Assembly: GCF_000428745.1 (NCBI RefSeq) | Contig: NZ_AUAN01000012.1 | Location: forward strand, 1 to 46,139 | Direction: 5' to 3' | Source: Veillonella magna DSM 19857 | Lineage (GTDB): Bacteria; Bacillota; Negativicutes; Veillonellales; Veillonellaceae | Length of the DNA: 46,139 nt | Part shown: one piece after another, positions 17,002 to 25,549 of the stretch | Layout: every line of letters begins with the position of its first letter | How positions within the stretch are numbered: the first letter of the stretch is position 1 | Notes under the pieces: generated by a model | What the model was told of the DNA's origin: nothing | Database searches by the model: none | The model's input: the letters and a program-made list of their open reading frames with translations, nothing else | Position numbers and translations under genes: made by a program

Positions 17002-18720
17002 ATGACTGTAGAAGTATTACTTTTTGAAATGATAAAGCGTATCAGCATTGCCGTCGTATTAGGCCTTATTGTATCACAGATGCGCTTCTTCGATCGACTG
17101 ATTGCTCACAAGCTGTCAACTAAGGACAGTACCATCTTTATTATCATCTTTGCCGGCATTGCCATCGCCGGTACCTACGCTGGCATTCCCATTGATGATG
17201 CCTTAGCCAATTCGCGTATGGTGGGCATTATGGCCGCCGGTCTCATCGCCGGACCGCGCATCGGCGGTATCGTCGGGCTGTTAGCCGGTATACATCGCTA
17301 TTCCCTGGGCGGCTTTACCGCCTTGGCCTGCGCCATCTCATCCATTCTGGAAGGGTTACTGGCCGGAATTATTTACCGCTACTCACCGCGTACACCCATT
17401 CCCGCCGGTTGGGCCTTACTCATCGGCTGCATAGGCGAACTGTTGCAGATGACAATTATTTTGCTCGTTGCCACGCCATTTGCCCTGGCCTATCATTTGG
17501 TCAGCGAAATCGCTCTGCCCATGACGATTGCCAACTCCATCGGCTTATCACTTTTCATAAAAATCATCAAGGACAGTATGCACCGCCGAGAAATTTTAAA
17601 GGCCAGCCAAAGCCAAAGCTTATTGGCCATTGCCCGACAAAGCGTAAGCTATCTGCGCCAAGGTTTAACACCGGACACGGCCACTGCTGTGGTTAAGATC
17701 ATCAAAAAGCACACCGCCTACGCCGCCGTGTCCGTTACGGACACGGAGCGCGTCCTTGCCTATATCGGAGCCGAAGCCAATCATCACGGCCCGGAGCGTC
17801 CGCATCCATTAACCAGCGTAACTGTAGAATCCTTGCGCACCGGTAAAATTCACATTGCCTATAACCACGATGAAATCGGTTGTAACGTCCCCCATTGTAC
17901 CTTACAAAGTGCCCTTGTCGTGCCCTTGACCATTAAGGATACCATCATCGGCTCTTTAAAGCTGTACTACACCGAGCCATCTCGCATTCCCGATGCATCG
18001 GACATCGCCTTTGCCCAAGGACTGGCAGACCTCTTCTCCACACAGCTGGAGTTGACGGAAATCGATCGCCAAGCCAAGCTGACGGAAGAGGCAAAAATGC
18101 AAGCCTTGCACACCCAGATTAATCCACACTTTTTATTCAACACCTTGAACACTATTTCGTCCCTTATCCGCACCAATCCCGAAGCAGCACGGCGACTGTT
18201 GATTAAATTTTCTCAACTGTTCCGCTTCACCTTGCAGTATACGGGACGCATCATTTCCTTTCAAAAGGAATGGGAACAGGTGTCCGCCTTTTTGGAAATT
18301 GCCGTGGCTCGTCACGGGGATCGCTTATTTGTAACGCATACCATCGATCCGGCGTTATTCGCCTACGGCATTCCCTCGCTAACGCTGCAGCCCATTATCG
18401 AAAACGCCATTAAACACGGCCTTCAGCCCCGTGAGGAAGGCGGCTCCATATCTATTCTCGGTGCTGTTGACGGCGATGACATGGTCATAACCGTTATCGA
18501 TGACGGCGTAGGCTTTGACAACGATCCGACCTATTATTTGGAGCATCCCCCGGAAGGGCATATCGGCATCAGTAATGTGCATAAACGCCTACAAGGAATA
18601 TATGGCAAAAAATACGGCCTGTCCATTACCTCCGAACCGGAGGAAGGCACGCAAATAACCATTCGCCTTCCCCGCGAATTACCGGAGGAAGCCACCCGTC
18701 GTCACATCTCTACCATTTAA
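17002..18720 (+). CDS. LytS/BtsS-family sensor histidine kinase
   Basis: This 572-residue inner-membrane kinase has, in order, a 5TM-LYT sensor region (about 8-190, with GLIAGPRIGGIVGLLAGIHR), a GAF-like domain (about 205-345), a His_kinase domain with the phospho-acceptor His376 in QINPHFLFN, and a HATPase domain with ENAIKHG and the glycine box DDGVGFD. It would autophosphorylate on sensing an extracellular small molecule or a membrane change and pass the phosphate to the regulator downstream. E. coli BtsS, of the same architecture, binds pyruvate. The regulator starts 18 bases after its stop. cstA is convergent. Confidence 0.93.
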   Translation: MTVEVLLFEMIKRISIAVVLGLIVSQMRFFDRLIAHKLSTKDSTIFIIIFAGIAIAGTYAGIPIDDALANSRMVGIMAAGLIAGPRIGGIVGLLAGIHRYSLGGFTALACAISSILEGLLAGIIYRYSPRTPIPAGWALLIGCIGELLQMTIILLVATPFALAYHLVSEIALPMTIANSIGLSLFIKIIKDSMHRREILKASQSQSLLAIARQSVSYLRQGLTPDTATAVVKIIKKHTAYAAVSVTDTERVLAYIGAEANHHGPERPHPLTSVTVESLRTGKIHIAYNHDEIGCNVPHCTLQSALVVPLTIKDTIIGSLKLYYTEPSRIPDASDIAFAQGLADLFSTQLELTEIDRQAKLTEEAKMQALHTQINPHFLFNTLNTISSLIRTNPEAARRLLIKFSQLFRFTLQYTGRIISFQKEWEQVSAFLEIAVARHGDRLFVTHTIDPALFAYGIPSLTLQPIIENAIKHGLQPREEGGSISILGAVDGDDMVITVIDDGVGFDNDPTYYLEHPPEGHIGISNVHKRLQGIYGKKYGLSITSEPEEGTQITIRLPRELPEEATRRHISTI

Positions 18721-18738
18721 ACGAAAAGGAGGTTTACT

Positions 18739-19575
18739 ATGCTACGCACCATTCTCGTAGACGATGAAAAGCCGGCCCGCGATGAGCTGCGCTACATGTT
18801 GGAAACCAATCACGCCGATGCTGTTCATATCATCGGCGAAGCCGATACGGCAACCAACGCAATTTCTCTCATAACGAAATCTCAGCCGGATCTTATCTTT
18901 CTCGACATTCATATGCCGGGCCTATCCGGCCTTGAAATCGCATCGGTCATTCACGATATATCGCCAAACAGCATTATCATTTTTGCCACAGCCTATGACG
19001 AATATGCTTTGCAAGCCTTCGAGCTACAGGCCTTAGACTACGTGGTAAAACCCATAGAGGAAGAGAGACTGACCAAGGCCATCCAACGTGCGCGTCAAGT
19101 CTTACGGGATGATACCGACACCTATGCTACTACGCAGCCAACCGGCAATACTCCCCCCGCCGCTGCTACAACTACGGAAGCACCGCCGGGTGCTTCCGAT
19201 ACCGATGAGCCCCTCATGCCGCGTCCTAATAAACTGGCCGTAGATAACGGTGCCCATATTCTCCTGATCGATCTCGACAGCATCTACTTTATCACCGGCG
19301 AATCCGGTCGCTTGGAAGTGCACACCACCACCGGTATTTACAGCTCCAACAAGACATTAGCCGATATTCAAGAACGGGTCAAAGGAACTACCCTGTACCG
19401 CGTGCACCGCAGTTACATTGTCAATCTAAACCGTGTGCGCGAAGTAGTTCCTTGGTTCAAGGGCACCTATTGGTTACGACTCCCCAATAAGACGGCCAAA
19501 GGCGAAGAGCTCATCGACATTCCCGTAAGCAAAGCGCAGGTAAAATTAATTAAAGAAATTTTAGGCATCGGCTAA
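18739..19575 (+). CDS. LytTR-family response regulator
   Basis: This 278-residue protein has a receiver domain (1-120; acidic pocket VDDE, phospho-acceptor Asp56 in FLDIHMPG, Lys in VVKPIEEE), a flexible Thr/Pro/Ala-rich linker (about 125-162), and a C-terminal LytTR DNA-binding domain (about 170-275; GESGRLEVHT, LYRVHRSYIVNLNRV). The linker is longer than in most relatives. A strong AAAGGAGG precedes the ATG. It forms a two-component system with the upstream kinase. Tandem 20-bp repeats upstream of cstA are candidate binding sites. Confidence 0.94.
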   Translation: MLRTILVDDEKPARDELRYMLETNHADAVHIIGEADTATNAISLITKSQPDLIFLDIHMPGLSGLEIASVIHDISPNSIIIFATAYDEYALQAFELQALDYVVKPIEEERLTKAIQRARQVLRDDTDTYATTQPTGNTPPAAATTTEAPPGASDTDEPLMPRPNKLAVDNGAHILLIDLDSIYFITGESGRLEVHTTTGIYSSNKTLADIQERVKGTTLYRVHRSYIVNLNRVREVVPWFKGTYWLRLPNKTAKGEELIDIPVSKAQVKLIKEILGIG

Positions 19576-19680
19576 GTCAACGTCGTATCCTATCTTCACC
19601 CTTCGATGCCTGTGGTCAACAACGGCGGTCGATGGCTGTATCCCTTATATATCTACAACAATTACATAACTTACACATAA

Positions 19681-19726
19681 AAGAGCTGTAGCCAATGAGT
19701 TCTCTACCTCACTGGCTACAGCTCTT
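19681..19726. terminator. Terminator between the LytTR gene and cstA
   Basis: Arms of 19 bases (19681-19699 and 19708-19726) match at 18 positions and carry AAGAGCTGTAGCC/GGCTACAGCTCTT, followed by T-rich sequence on the minus strand. It mainly ends the cstA transcript. Confidence 0.75.
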
Positions 19727-19798
19727 AATGTATAGATGGACAATCTCGTCCGTCTTTATCAAACCAAGTCACAATTCAGTCTTGGTCACAATCCGATC

Positions 19799-21652
19799 TT
19801 AGTCGCGACCTACTTCCATATTCGCTACCATACCGGAATCCATAGATTCCAGCGTTTCCTCTTCGATTTCTTTCGACGTACGATAGTCCGGTTTTTCTTT
19901 TGCCAAACGAATCCAGCTGCGAACAGCTTCTACCATTACTAAGGCTACAAGAGCAAACATGATAATACTTACTACTACGAGCATGTATTTACCTTGTGGC
20001 ATGTAGCTGCCGAATACGTTCTGATAGTCAGCCATAACGGTAATTACAGCGATGAACACACACGGGATAGCCGTTACCCATGCATAGCGCTGGTGACCGA
20101 GACGCATGATAACCGTTGTACCGATGGCCAGACCCATTGTAGCAAGCAGCTGATTGGATACGCCGAAGAGCGGCCAAATCGTACCGATGTTACCCTGCAA
20201 TACCAAGTAACCCCACGTTACGCATACCAAGAAGGAAGCGATATATACACCCGGAGTCCAATGGGCATCGCGCATTTTCGGGAACGCAAAACCTAAGAGT
20301 TCCTGTACCATGTAACGACTTACACGAGTACCGGTGTCGATCAATGTCAAAATGAACAATGCTTCGAACATGATGCAGAAATGATACCAGTAACCCATGA
20401 GCTGTGCCATGCTCGGAATCTTCGAGAAGATATGAGCCATACCTACCGCCAAGGAAACGGCACCACCCGGACGGTGCATCAAGTCTTCGCCTACCATCTG
20501 GGACAACTGCGGTAATTCATGAACGGATAAGCCCAAGGCAGAGAAGGTTTCTGCCGTAGAGTTAATTGCAAAATAATCATTCGGGTTAAGGCTGGTAGCT
20601 GCGATTAACGCCATCATAGCGATGAACGCTTCGGTAAGCATAGCGCCGTAACCGATAGGAAGCATTTCTTTTTCATTCGTAATCATTTTAGGAGTTGTAC
20701 CGGTGGATACCGTAGCATGGAAACCGGACAACGCACCACAAGCAATGGTGATAAATACAAACGGAATCGCGGAACCACTCAATACCGGACCGCCGCCCCA
20801 TACATAGTCAGAGAAGGCAGGCATATGAATCACCGGCATTACCACAATAATTCCCAATGCCAACGCACCGATGGTACCTACTTTCATGTACGTAGATAAG
20901 TAACCGCGCGGTGCCAATAAGAGCCATACCGGCAACGCAGCTGCAAAGAAACTGTATACAGCCAACATAACTTCGATGGACTGACGATCGTACGTGAAGT
21001 ACGGTGCCCACGAAGAAGCAGCCACATCAGGACCGTAGAACACAGCGGCCAAAATCATAGCTACACCGATAATCGTAGCTTCTCTGATTTTACCAGGGCG
21101 CAACCAACGAAGATAAATACCGATGAATACGGCGATAGGAATCGTCATACTTACCGTGAAGAAACCCCACGGAGAGTTCTCCAACGAGTTGGCAACTACC
21201 GCTGCCATCCCTGCCATCGTGATGATGAGCAAGAACAACGTAGCAAGCATCGTGCCGATACCGGCTACACTGGAAATTTCCCCCTTCGCAATATCGGCAA
21301 TCGATTTACCGTTATAACGAACAGAGGCGAACAACAATACAAAATCGTGAACCGCACCGGCTAATACAGAACCGATCAAGATCCACAACACTCCCGGTAA
21401 GTAACCGAATTGGGCCGCAATAACGGGACCCACCAACGGACCGGCACCGGCAATCGCCGCAAAGTGCTGACCAAAGGTTACCCACTTGTTCGTCGGCACA
21501 TAGTCAACACCATCGTTGATGGCAACGGCCGGCGTAACGCGATACTTATTAACAGTTAAAACTTTTGCTGCGATGAAAGCACCATACAAACGATAGGCAA
21601 TCATCAAGACACAAGCTGAAACGATAACTAGATACAAGCCATTCATTTCCAT
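19799..21652 (-). CDS. cstA: CstA-family pyruvate/peptide transporter
   Basis: This is a 617-residue inner-membrane protein with about sixteen hydrophobic spans. It shows the CstA signatures FGQHFAAIAGAGPLVGPVIAAQFG near the N-terminus, ACGALSGFHATVSTGTTPKM in the middle and LLATMGLAIGTTVI in the last third. Family members import pyruvate (BtsT, CstA) or peptides during carbon starvation. It is shorter than E. coli CstA (about 700), as is usual in this group. GGAGGAGG ten bases before the ATG at 21652 sets the start; frames beginning at 21721 lack one. Its neighbourhood with a LytS/LytTR system parallels the E. coli BtsSR-BtsT pyruvate response. Confidence 0.93.
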   Translation of the reverse strand: MEMNGLYLVIVSACVLMIAYRLYGAFIAAKVLTVNKYRVTPAVAINDGVDYVPTNKWVTFGQHFAAIAGAGPLVGPVIAAQFGYLPGVLWILIGSVLAGAVHDFVLLFASVRYNGKSIADIAKGEISSVAGIGTMLATLFLLIITMAGMAAVVANSLENSPWGFFTVSMTIPIAVFIGIYLRWLRPGKIREATIIGVAMILAAVFYGPDVAASSWAPYFTYDRQSIEVMLAVYSFFAAALPVWLLLAPRGYLSTYMKVGTIGALALGIIVVMPVIHMPAFSDYVWGGGPVLSGSAIPFVFITIACGALSGFHATVSTGTTPKMITNEKEMLPIGYGAMLTEAFIAMMALIAATSLNPNDYFAINSTAETFSALGLSVHELPQLSQMVGEDLMHRPGGAVSLAVGMAHIFSKIPSMAQLMGYWYHFCIMFEALFILTLIDTGTRVSRYMVQELLGFAFPKMRDAHWTPGVYIASFLVCVTWGYLVLQGNIGTIWPLFGVSNQLLATMGLAIGTTVIMRLGHQRYAWVTAIPCVFIAVITVMADYQNVFGSYMPQGKYMLVVVSIIMFALVALVMVEAVRSWIRLAKEKPDYRTSKEIEEETLESMDSGMVANMEVGRD

Positions 21653-21742
21653 GTCTAAAAAACCTCCTCCAATACATGTAGTTACGTATGATTCCGTAGT
21701 AGTTTTTCTACCTGTACGCATTCTACTCTATATCGGGGGAGG

Positions 21743-21760
21743 TCGTAAACGCTTTTACGA
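21743..21760. promoter_or_regulatory. 18-bp inverted repeat upstream of cstA
   Basis: TCGTAAA-CGCT-TTTACGA is a perfect 7-base-arm inverted repeat 91 bases before the cstA start. It loosely recalls catabolite-responsive elements but does not match the consensus length, so its binder is left open. Confidence 0.4.
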
Positions 21761-21790
21761 TGAATGGAATAAATTGGGGGTTAAATGGAA

Positions 21791-21870
21791 ATACAAGGTT
21801 TCTAAAAAGAAATATCTCTCTGTAAAAAGAGACGGCGCCCTGCCAAAAGAAGTATCCCTCTGTAAAAAGA
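21791..21870. repeat. Four 20-bp direct repeats upstream of cstA
   Basis: Units at 21791, 21811, 21831 and 21851 each end in AAAAGA with an exact 20-base period. Units 2 and 4 are identical at 18 of 20 positions and contain CTCTGTAAAAAGA; unit 3 shares CCCTG and AAAAGA, and unit 1 only the 3' half. Two-turn spacing suits a LytTR regulator binding direct repeats. Confidence 0.55.
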
Positions 21871-21884
21871 AATCGCGCTCTCTA

Positions 21885-22436
21885 TTATCGCTTCCAGTAG
21901 GACTGCCATAACCCGTAAAATCCGGTGAAGAAATATACGAAGTACGCTACCACTACACCGATACCGGCTTGGAGTATTTCAAAAGGCAGCTTAATCCACG
22001 CATACTCCGGTGTGCTGTACACGAAAGCACGCCCCAAGGAATAGCCGGTAACCATGATAACGGCTCCCACCAATAATGCAAAAGCCACCCACAGCTTTGA
22101 TCGTGTCCAACCGGTACGCGCTACCAACGACGATACCGCATAGGCTTCCAATCCATGCGTAACGAGGGAAACAAACATAGGTGCCGGATAAAAGAAGAAG
22201 TCACCTAAGAACGCACCTACACCGCCGATAAAAAATGCTTCCCGCGGTGTAAACAGCAACGCTGCCAAACAAATGATAATATCGTTTACATATAAATGAC
22301 CGCCCGGCACCGGTACGCTCACCGAACTAAGGGCAATATTCATAGCCATGAAGACGGCGGCTACGGTTAACCGCTTTGTGGTGTGTAATGACGATGCCCC
22401 TGTATGAGTATCTAATTTTTCTGCTAACTGTGACAT
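21885..22436 (-). CDS. ECF-type transporter S component
   Basis: This 183-residue membrane protein has about five to six hydrophobic spans after a short hydrophilic N-terminus. The segment FMAMNIALSSVSVPVPGGHLYVNDIIICLAALLF followed by GGVGAFLGDFFFYPAPMFVSLVTHGLEAY is typical of the ECF S-component fold, which binds a vitamin or other trace substrate and docks with a shared energising module (EcfT, EcfA) encoded elsewhere. The ligand is not readable. The second ATG (22436), eight bases from AAGGAGC, is preferred to that at 22442. A short inverted repeat, AGGTAC-ATA-GTACCT (22466-22480), lies just upstream. Confidence 0.85.
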   Translation of the reverse strand: MSQLAEKLDTHTGASSLHTTKRLTVAAVFMAMNIALSSVSVPVPGGHLYVNDIIICLAALLFTPREAFFIGGVGAFLGDFFFYPAPMFVSLVTHGLEAYAVSSLVARTGWTRSKLWVAFALLVGAVIMVTGYSLGRAFVYSTPEYAWIKLPFEILQAGIGVVVAYFVYFFTGFYGLWQSYWKR

Positions 22437-22523
22437 ATACATCGCTCCTTTTTCTCAATTCCTGTAGGTACATAGTACCTTACTTTTGTATCTATGTGTA
22501 TATCCAGTTTAAGAAAAATAAAT

Positions 22524-22557
22524 AAGGACAGCCAACCTAATCGGTCAGCCGTCCTTT
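22524..22557. terminator. Rho-independent terminator
   Basis: AAGGAC pairs with GTCCTT, with partly complementary interior (GCCAACC and GGTCAGC). It lies after the galM stop on the minus strand, followed there by T-rich sequence. Confidence 0.65.
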
Positions 22558-22668
22558 TTATATCAATTTCTACAGCAATCTTTTTTTTTACACCTATCGC
22601 TATACAAGACACATTTGCATGTACTTGTTCGTTTCGCTATATGTATGTACTCGATACGCATTTATTAT

Positions 22669-23817
22669 TTACTCCGTCATAGAAGTATCCACCGTATACG
22701 CAATGGTCCGTTTATACCAACGCCCCTTCTCTGTTAACGATTGACGAAATGCAGGTAAATTTACATCATTGGGAATAAATTGCGGCTCAATGCATATGCC
22801 CGCATAAGGTCCATACGCTTCACGGCCTGCCGCATCATCCAACCAGTTTCCCGTATACAACTGAAAGCCCGGCGCATCGGAACTGATGGTCAGCATGATA
22901 TCACACGTACGAAAGGATCCACACAGCATATGTGTCGCCTCTTCACTGCCCTTTACCTCATCATTTTCGTGTATCAACCGTATATTATCAGCTACGATGC
23001 CTTGTTTAGTCCCATCAGGTATAACGCACGGCATGTCCATCGCCGGAGGCTGCGTCACATAATGATGATCGTAACCGCGATACAGTGCTAACGCCTCCTT
23101 GTACCTATGAAGCTGCCGCCCCATCCGCTGCCACGCCGTAAAATCAAAGGGACTTCCCTTCACCGTAACTATGGAACCGTCGGGAATCTGCGGTCGTCCA
23201 AACGGCGCATAATGTGTCGCATACAATCGCACCTCATGATCCAATATATCGCCGGTGCCATTGAGATTAAAGTAACTATGGTTTGTTATATTTACCACCG
23301 AATCCTCGGTAGTCCGATAGTAATAGGTTAACCGCAGCTCTTTACCATAAAGGCCGGCCATCATGTAGACCTCTGCATCGCCGGGAAACCCATCTACCTC
23401 ACCGGGCATAGTCACCGTGAGACATACACTGTCATCGGCATCACTCATGACTGTCAAAAGACCCGGGGGTAACTCCCCTTGGTGCCACAGTATCGTTCCC
23501 AATCCGGCAGATCCGCTGTGCAGAAGATGCGTTCCATCATTGGGCGAAAACGAATAGGTCTTGCCGTTAATTGTAAAGCACGCATCCGCTATGCGATTGG
23601 CCACACGTCCTACGGTAGCTCCTAAGGATGCCCCGTCGTGCAGATAACCTTCTAACGAAGGAAATCCCAATACAATATTACGGGCTAACGGTCTTACAAT
23701 AAAATCCGTCAGTCGCGCGCCGTAATCAATGAAGCGCACCATTATCTCTTCATTGCTCAGTTCATAGCCCTGCACCGTCCGACCGGTTTCATCAACACCA
23801 TATATGTATTGCCGCAT
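22669..23817 (-). CDS. galM: Aldose 1-epimerase (galactose mutarotase)
   Basis: This 382-residue enzyme interconverts alpha and beta anomers of aldoses in the cytoplasm. Diagnostic features are LGATVGRVANRI, the catalytic histidine region NITNHSYFNLNG, and the catalytic glutamate in AGICIEPQFIPNDVN. There is an insertion of about 40 residues around 285-315 compared with compact members. AAAGGGG precedes the ATG. It starts 23 bases after the moaA stop and is therefore probably cotranscribed with MOSC and moaA, although no shared pathway is apparent. Confidence 0.92.
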   Translation of the reverse strand: MRQYIYGVDETGRTVQGYELSNEEIMVRFIDYGARLTDFIVRPLARNIVLGFPSLEGYLHDGASLGATVGRVANRIADACFTINGKTYSFSPNDGTHLLHSGSAGLGTILWHQGELPPGLLTVMSDADDSVCLTVTMPGEVDGFPGDAEVYMMAGLYGKELRLTYYYRTTEDSVVNITNHSYFNLNGTGDILDHEVRLYATHYAPFGRPQIPDGSIVTVKGSPFDFTAWQRMGRQLHRYKEALALYRGYDHHYVTQPPAMDMPCVIPDGTKQGIVADNIRLIHENDEVKGSEEATHMLCGSFRTCDIMLTISSDAPGFQLYTGNWLDDAAGREAYGPYAGICIEPQFIPNDVNLPAFRQSLTEKGRWYKRTIAYTVDTSMTE

Positions 23818-23840
23818 TGCGTTCCCCTTTCAACGATAAC

Positions 23841-24809
23841 CTAACCGCCGATACGCCACATTTCTCGCTGCGGTGTGTCCATACTTATACCATCATGCTT
23901 TTCCTTGCGCAACTGTAAGGCCTCCGCAATATACATAGCCAGTGCCTCACTATCCAGTCCTTGGCGCACCTGTCGGGCAATGTCCGCTTCGTCATCCCGC
24001 AACAGGCAAAGCCGCAACTTGCCATCCGCCGTCATGCGTACACGATTACAGGAATCACAATAGCTATGACTCATGGGAAAAATAAATCCTACCTCGCGAC
24101 CGTTCGGCAATGCATAATAGGACGCCGGCCCAAAGCCATGTACGTGACGCACTTCACGAAGCTCGCCACCGGTAAGTCGTTCCAATTGCGCACGCCATTC
24201 TTCAAACGACGGTCCCTTAAACGTATCGCCTTGGAAAGGCATGTATTCGATAAAACGCCAAATAACAGGCCATCTATCGATATACGCCAACAGCGCTCGT
24301 ACCGAATCATCGGACAAGGACTCCATAAGAACGGTGTTGATTTTTACATTCACAAAGCCTGCCTGCAGGGCGGCTTCGATACCGGCCAACACATTTGCCA
24401 TCTGTCCGCGCCGACCTGTGCGCGCATCAAAGGTCGTTTCATCCACGGCATCCAAGCTAATATTAACGCGACTCAAGCCGAGCTGACGAAGCCGTTTTGC
24501 CTTTGGTGCCAGCAAGCTACCGTTGGTAGTCATTGAAATATCTTCAAACCATCCCGTAGCTGCTACGCGCTGCAAAAGCTCTTCCAACTGGGGATACAGC
24601 AAAGGTTCACCGCCGGTAAGCCGTAAAGCACGCACCCCAAGGCGATGATAGGCTTCGAGAATAACCATCCACTCATCAGCACTGACTAAATTATGTTGGC
24701 TTTCCGGAGTAATCTCTTCCGGCCTGCAGTAGGGGCAACAAAAATTGCAAGCCTCTGTCAAGGAGATACGTACATATTCAATTGTTCGCCCCCATGAATC
24801 CGTTACCAT
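23841..24809 (-). CDS. moaA: GTP 3',8-cyclase MoaA
   Basis: This 322-residue radical-SAM enzyme catalyses the first step of molybdopterin synthesis from GTP. It carries the SAM-binding cluster motif CNFCCPYC (Cys21, Cys25, Cys28), LRLTGGEPLL, and the C-terminal second cluster CDSCNRVRMTADGKLRLC (three cysteines). The C-terminus ends in Gly-Gly, which is needed for activity in the family. It follows the MOSC gene by 22 bases. No other mo-genes (moaC, moaE, mogA) are in the window. Its position next to the purine cluster suits the molybdenum demand of the hydroxylase. Confidence 0.96.
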   Translation of the reverse strand: MVTDSWGRTIEYVRISLTEACNFCCPYCRPEEITPESQHNLVSADEWMVILEAYHRLGVRALRLTGGEPLLYPQLEELLQRVAATGWFEDISMTTNGSLLAPKAKRLRQLGLSRVNISLDAVDETTFDARTGRRGQMANVLAGIEAALQAGFVNVKINTVLMESLSDDSVRALLAYIDRWPVIWRFIEYMPFQGDTFKGPSFEEWRAQLERLTGGELREVRHVHGFGPASYYALPNGREVGFIFPMSHSYCDSCNRVRMTADGKLRLCLLRDDEADIARQVRQGLDSEALAMYIAEALQLRKEKHDGISMDTPQREMWRIGG

Positions 24810-24831
24810 ATAATTACCTTTCTCTTCGCAG

Positions 24832-25287
24832 CTACGCTACTGTTTCAATGCGAAGCGCATCACCGACACGGATGATACCACCCGTTACTACCTTTGCAAA
24901 AATGCCCTGTGTCGGCATGATGCAAGAACCAACCTGTTTAAAAATTTCACAACCGGAATGGCACTCCTTGCCAATCTGCGTAACTTCCAGCACCACACTA
25001 TCACCGATGTGCATAACCGTGCCTACCGGCAGTTCGTACAGGGTTACCCCTTCTACGGTAATGTTTTCCGCAAAATCGCCGGGCGCTACATCGGCTCCCT
25101 TGGCCCGCATAAGATCGATGCTCTTAATACCGAGCAAACTGATTTGACGATGCCATTTACCGGCATGAGCATCTCCCTTCATTCCAAAATCGGCAATCAG
25201 CTCCGCTTCGGGGATATTATGTTTTTTCTGCCCCTTCTTTTCACTGATAGAAATAGCGATTACCTTAGCAGTTGTCATGTCTTTCAT
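24832..25287 (-). CDS. MOSC domain protein
   Basis: This 151-residue protein consists of one MOSC domain (beta-strand rich, DFGMKGDAHAGKWHRQISLL near 35-54, PGDFAENITVEG near 72, and the conserved cysteine segment GKECHSGCEIF near 107-117). MOSC proteins bind the molybdenum cofactor or transfer sulfur or selenium through the cysteine. Together with moaA it suggests cofactor sulfuration or delivery for the nearby molybdenum hydroxylase; this is inference. AGGAG five bases before the ATG at 25287 sets the start. A TATAAT box (25334-25339) and a small hairpin (GACGG with CCGTC, 25309-25323) lie upstream. Confidence 0.88.
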   Translation of the reverse strand: MKDMTTAKVIAISISEKKGQKKHNIPEAELIADFGMKGDAHAGKWHRQISLLGIKSIDLMRAKGADVAPGDFAENITVEGVTLYELPVGTVMHIGDSVVLEVTQIGKECHSGCEIFKQVGSCIMPTQGIFAKVVTGGIIRVGDALRIETVA

Positions 25288-25468
25288 ATATACTCCTATA
25301 CTGCGCGACGGCATCACCGTCGGCTTACACATTATTATAAAATCAACTACCTCATGATCGCCTACACCTGTTTTTTATTATAACATAACTAGCCAAGTTC
25401 CATGAGGTCCTATAATTTGTATTGTACTTAACCCGACTGCCCCTGACCGTTGCCCACGCAACTATAAG

Positions 25469-25519
25469 AAAAAGCCTGCAAGCTACATTCCGATGGAATA
25501 TAGCTTACAGACTTTTTTA
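25469..25519 (-). terminator. Rho-independent terminator after the distal permease
   Basis: On the minus strand AAAAAAGTCTGTAAGCTA pairs with TAGCTTGCAGGCTTTTT around ATTCCATCGGAAT, which itself pairs. It ends the permease transcript, so MOSC-moaA-galM probably starts from its own promoter. Confidence 0.8.
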
Positions 25520-25549
25520 GTATCCAAGCGGGAACCTTGATTTGCAAAA

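Noticed and set aside
21743-21760. A catabolite-responsive (cre) site before cstA
   Set aside because: The inverted repeat is perfect, but its arms and spacing do not match the 14-16 base cre consensus, so it is kept only as an unassigned repeat.
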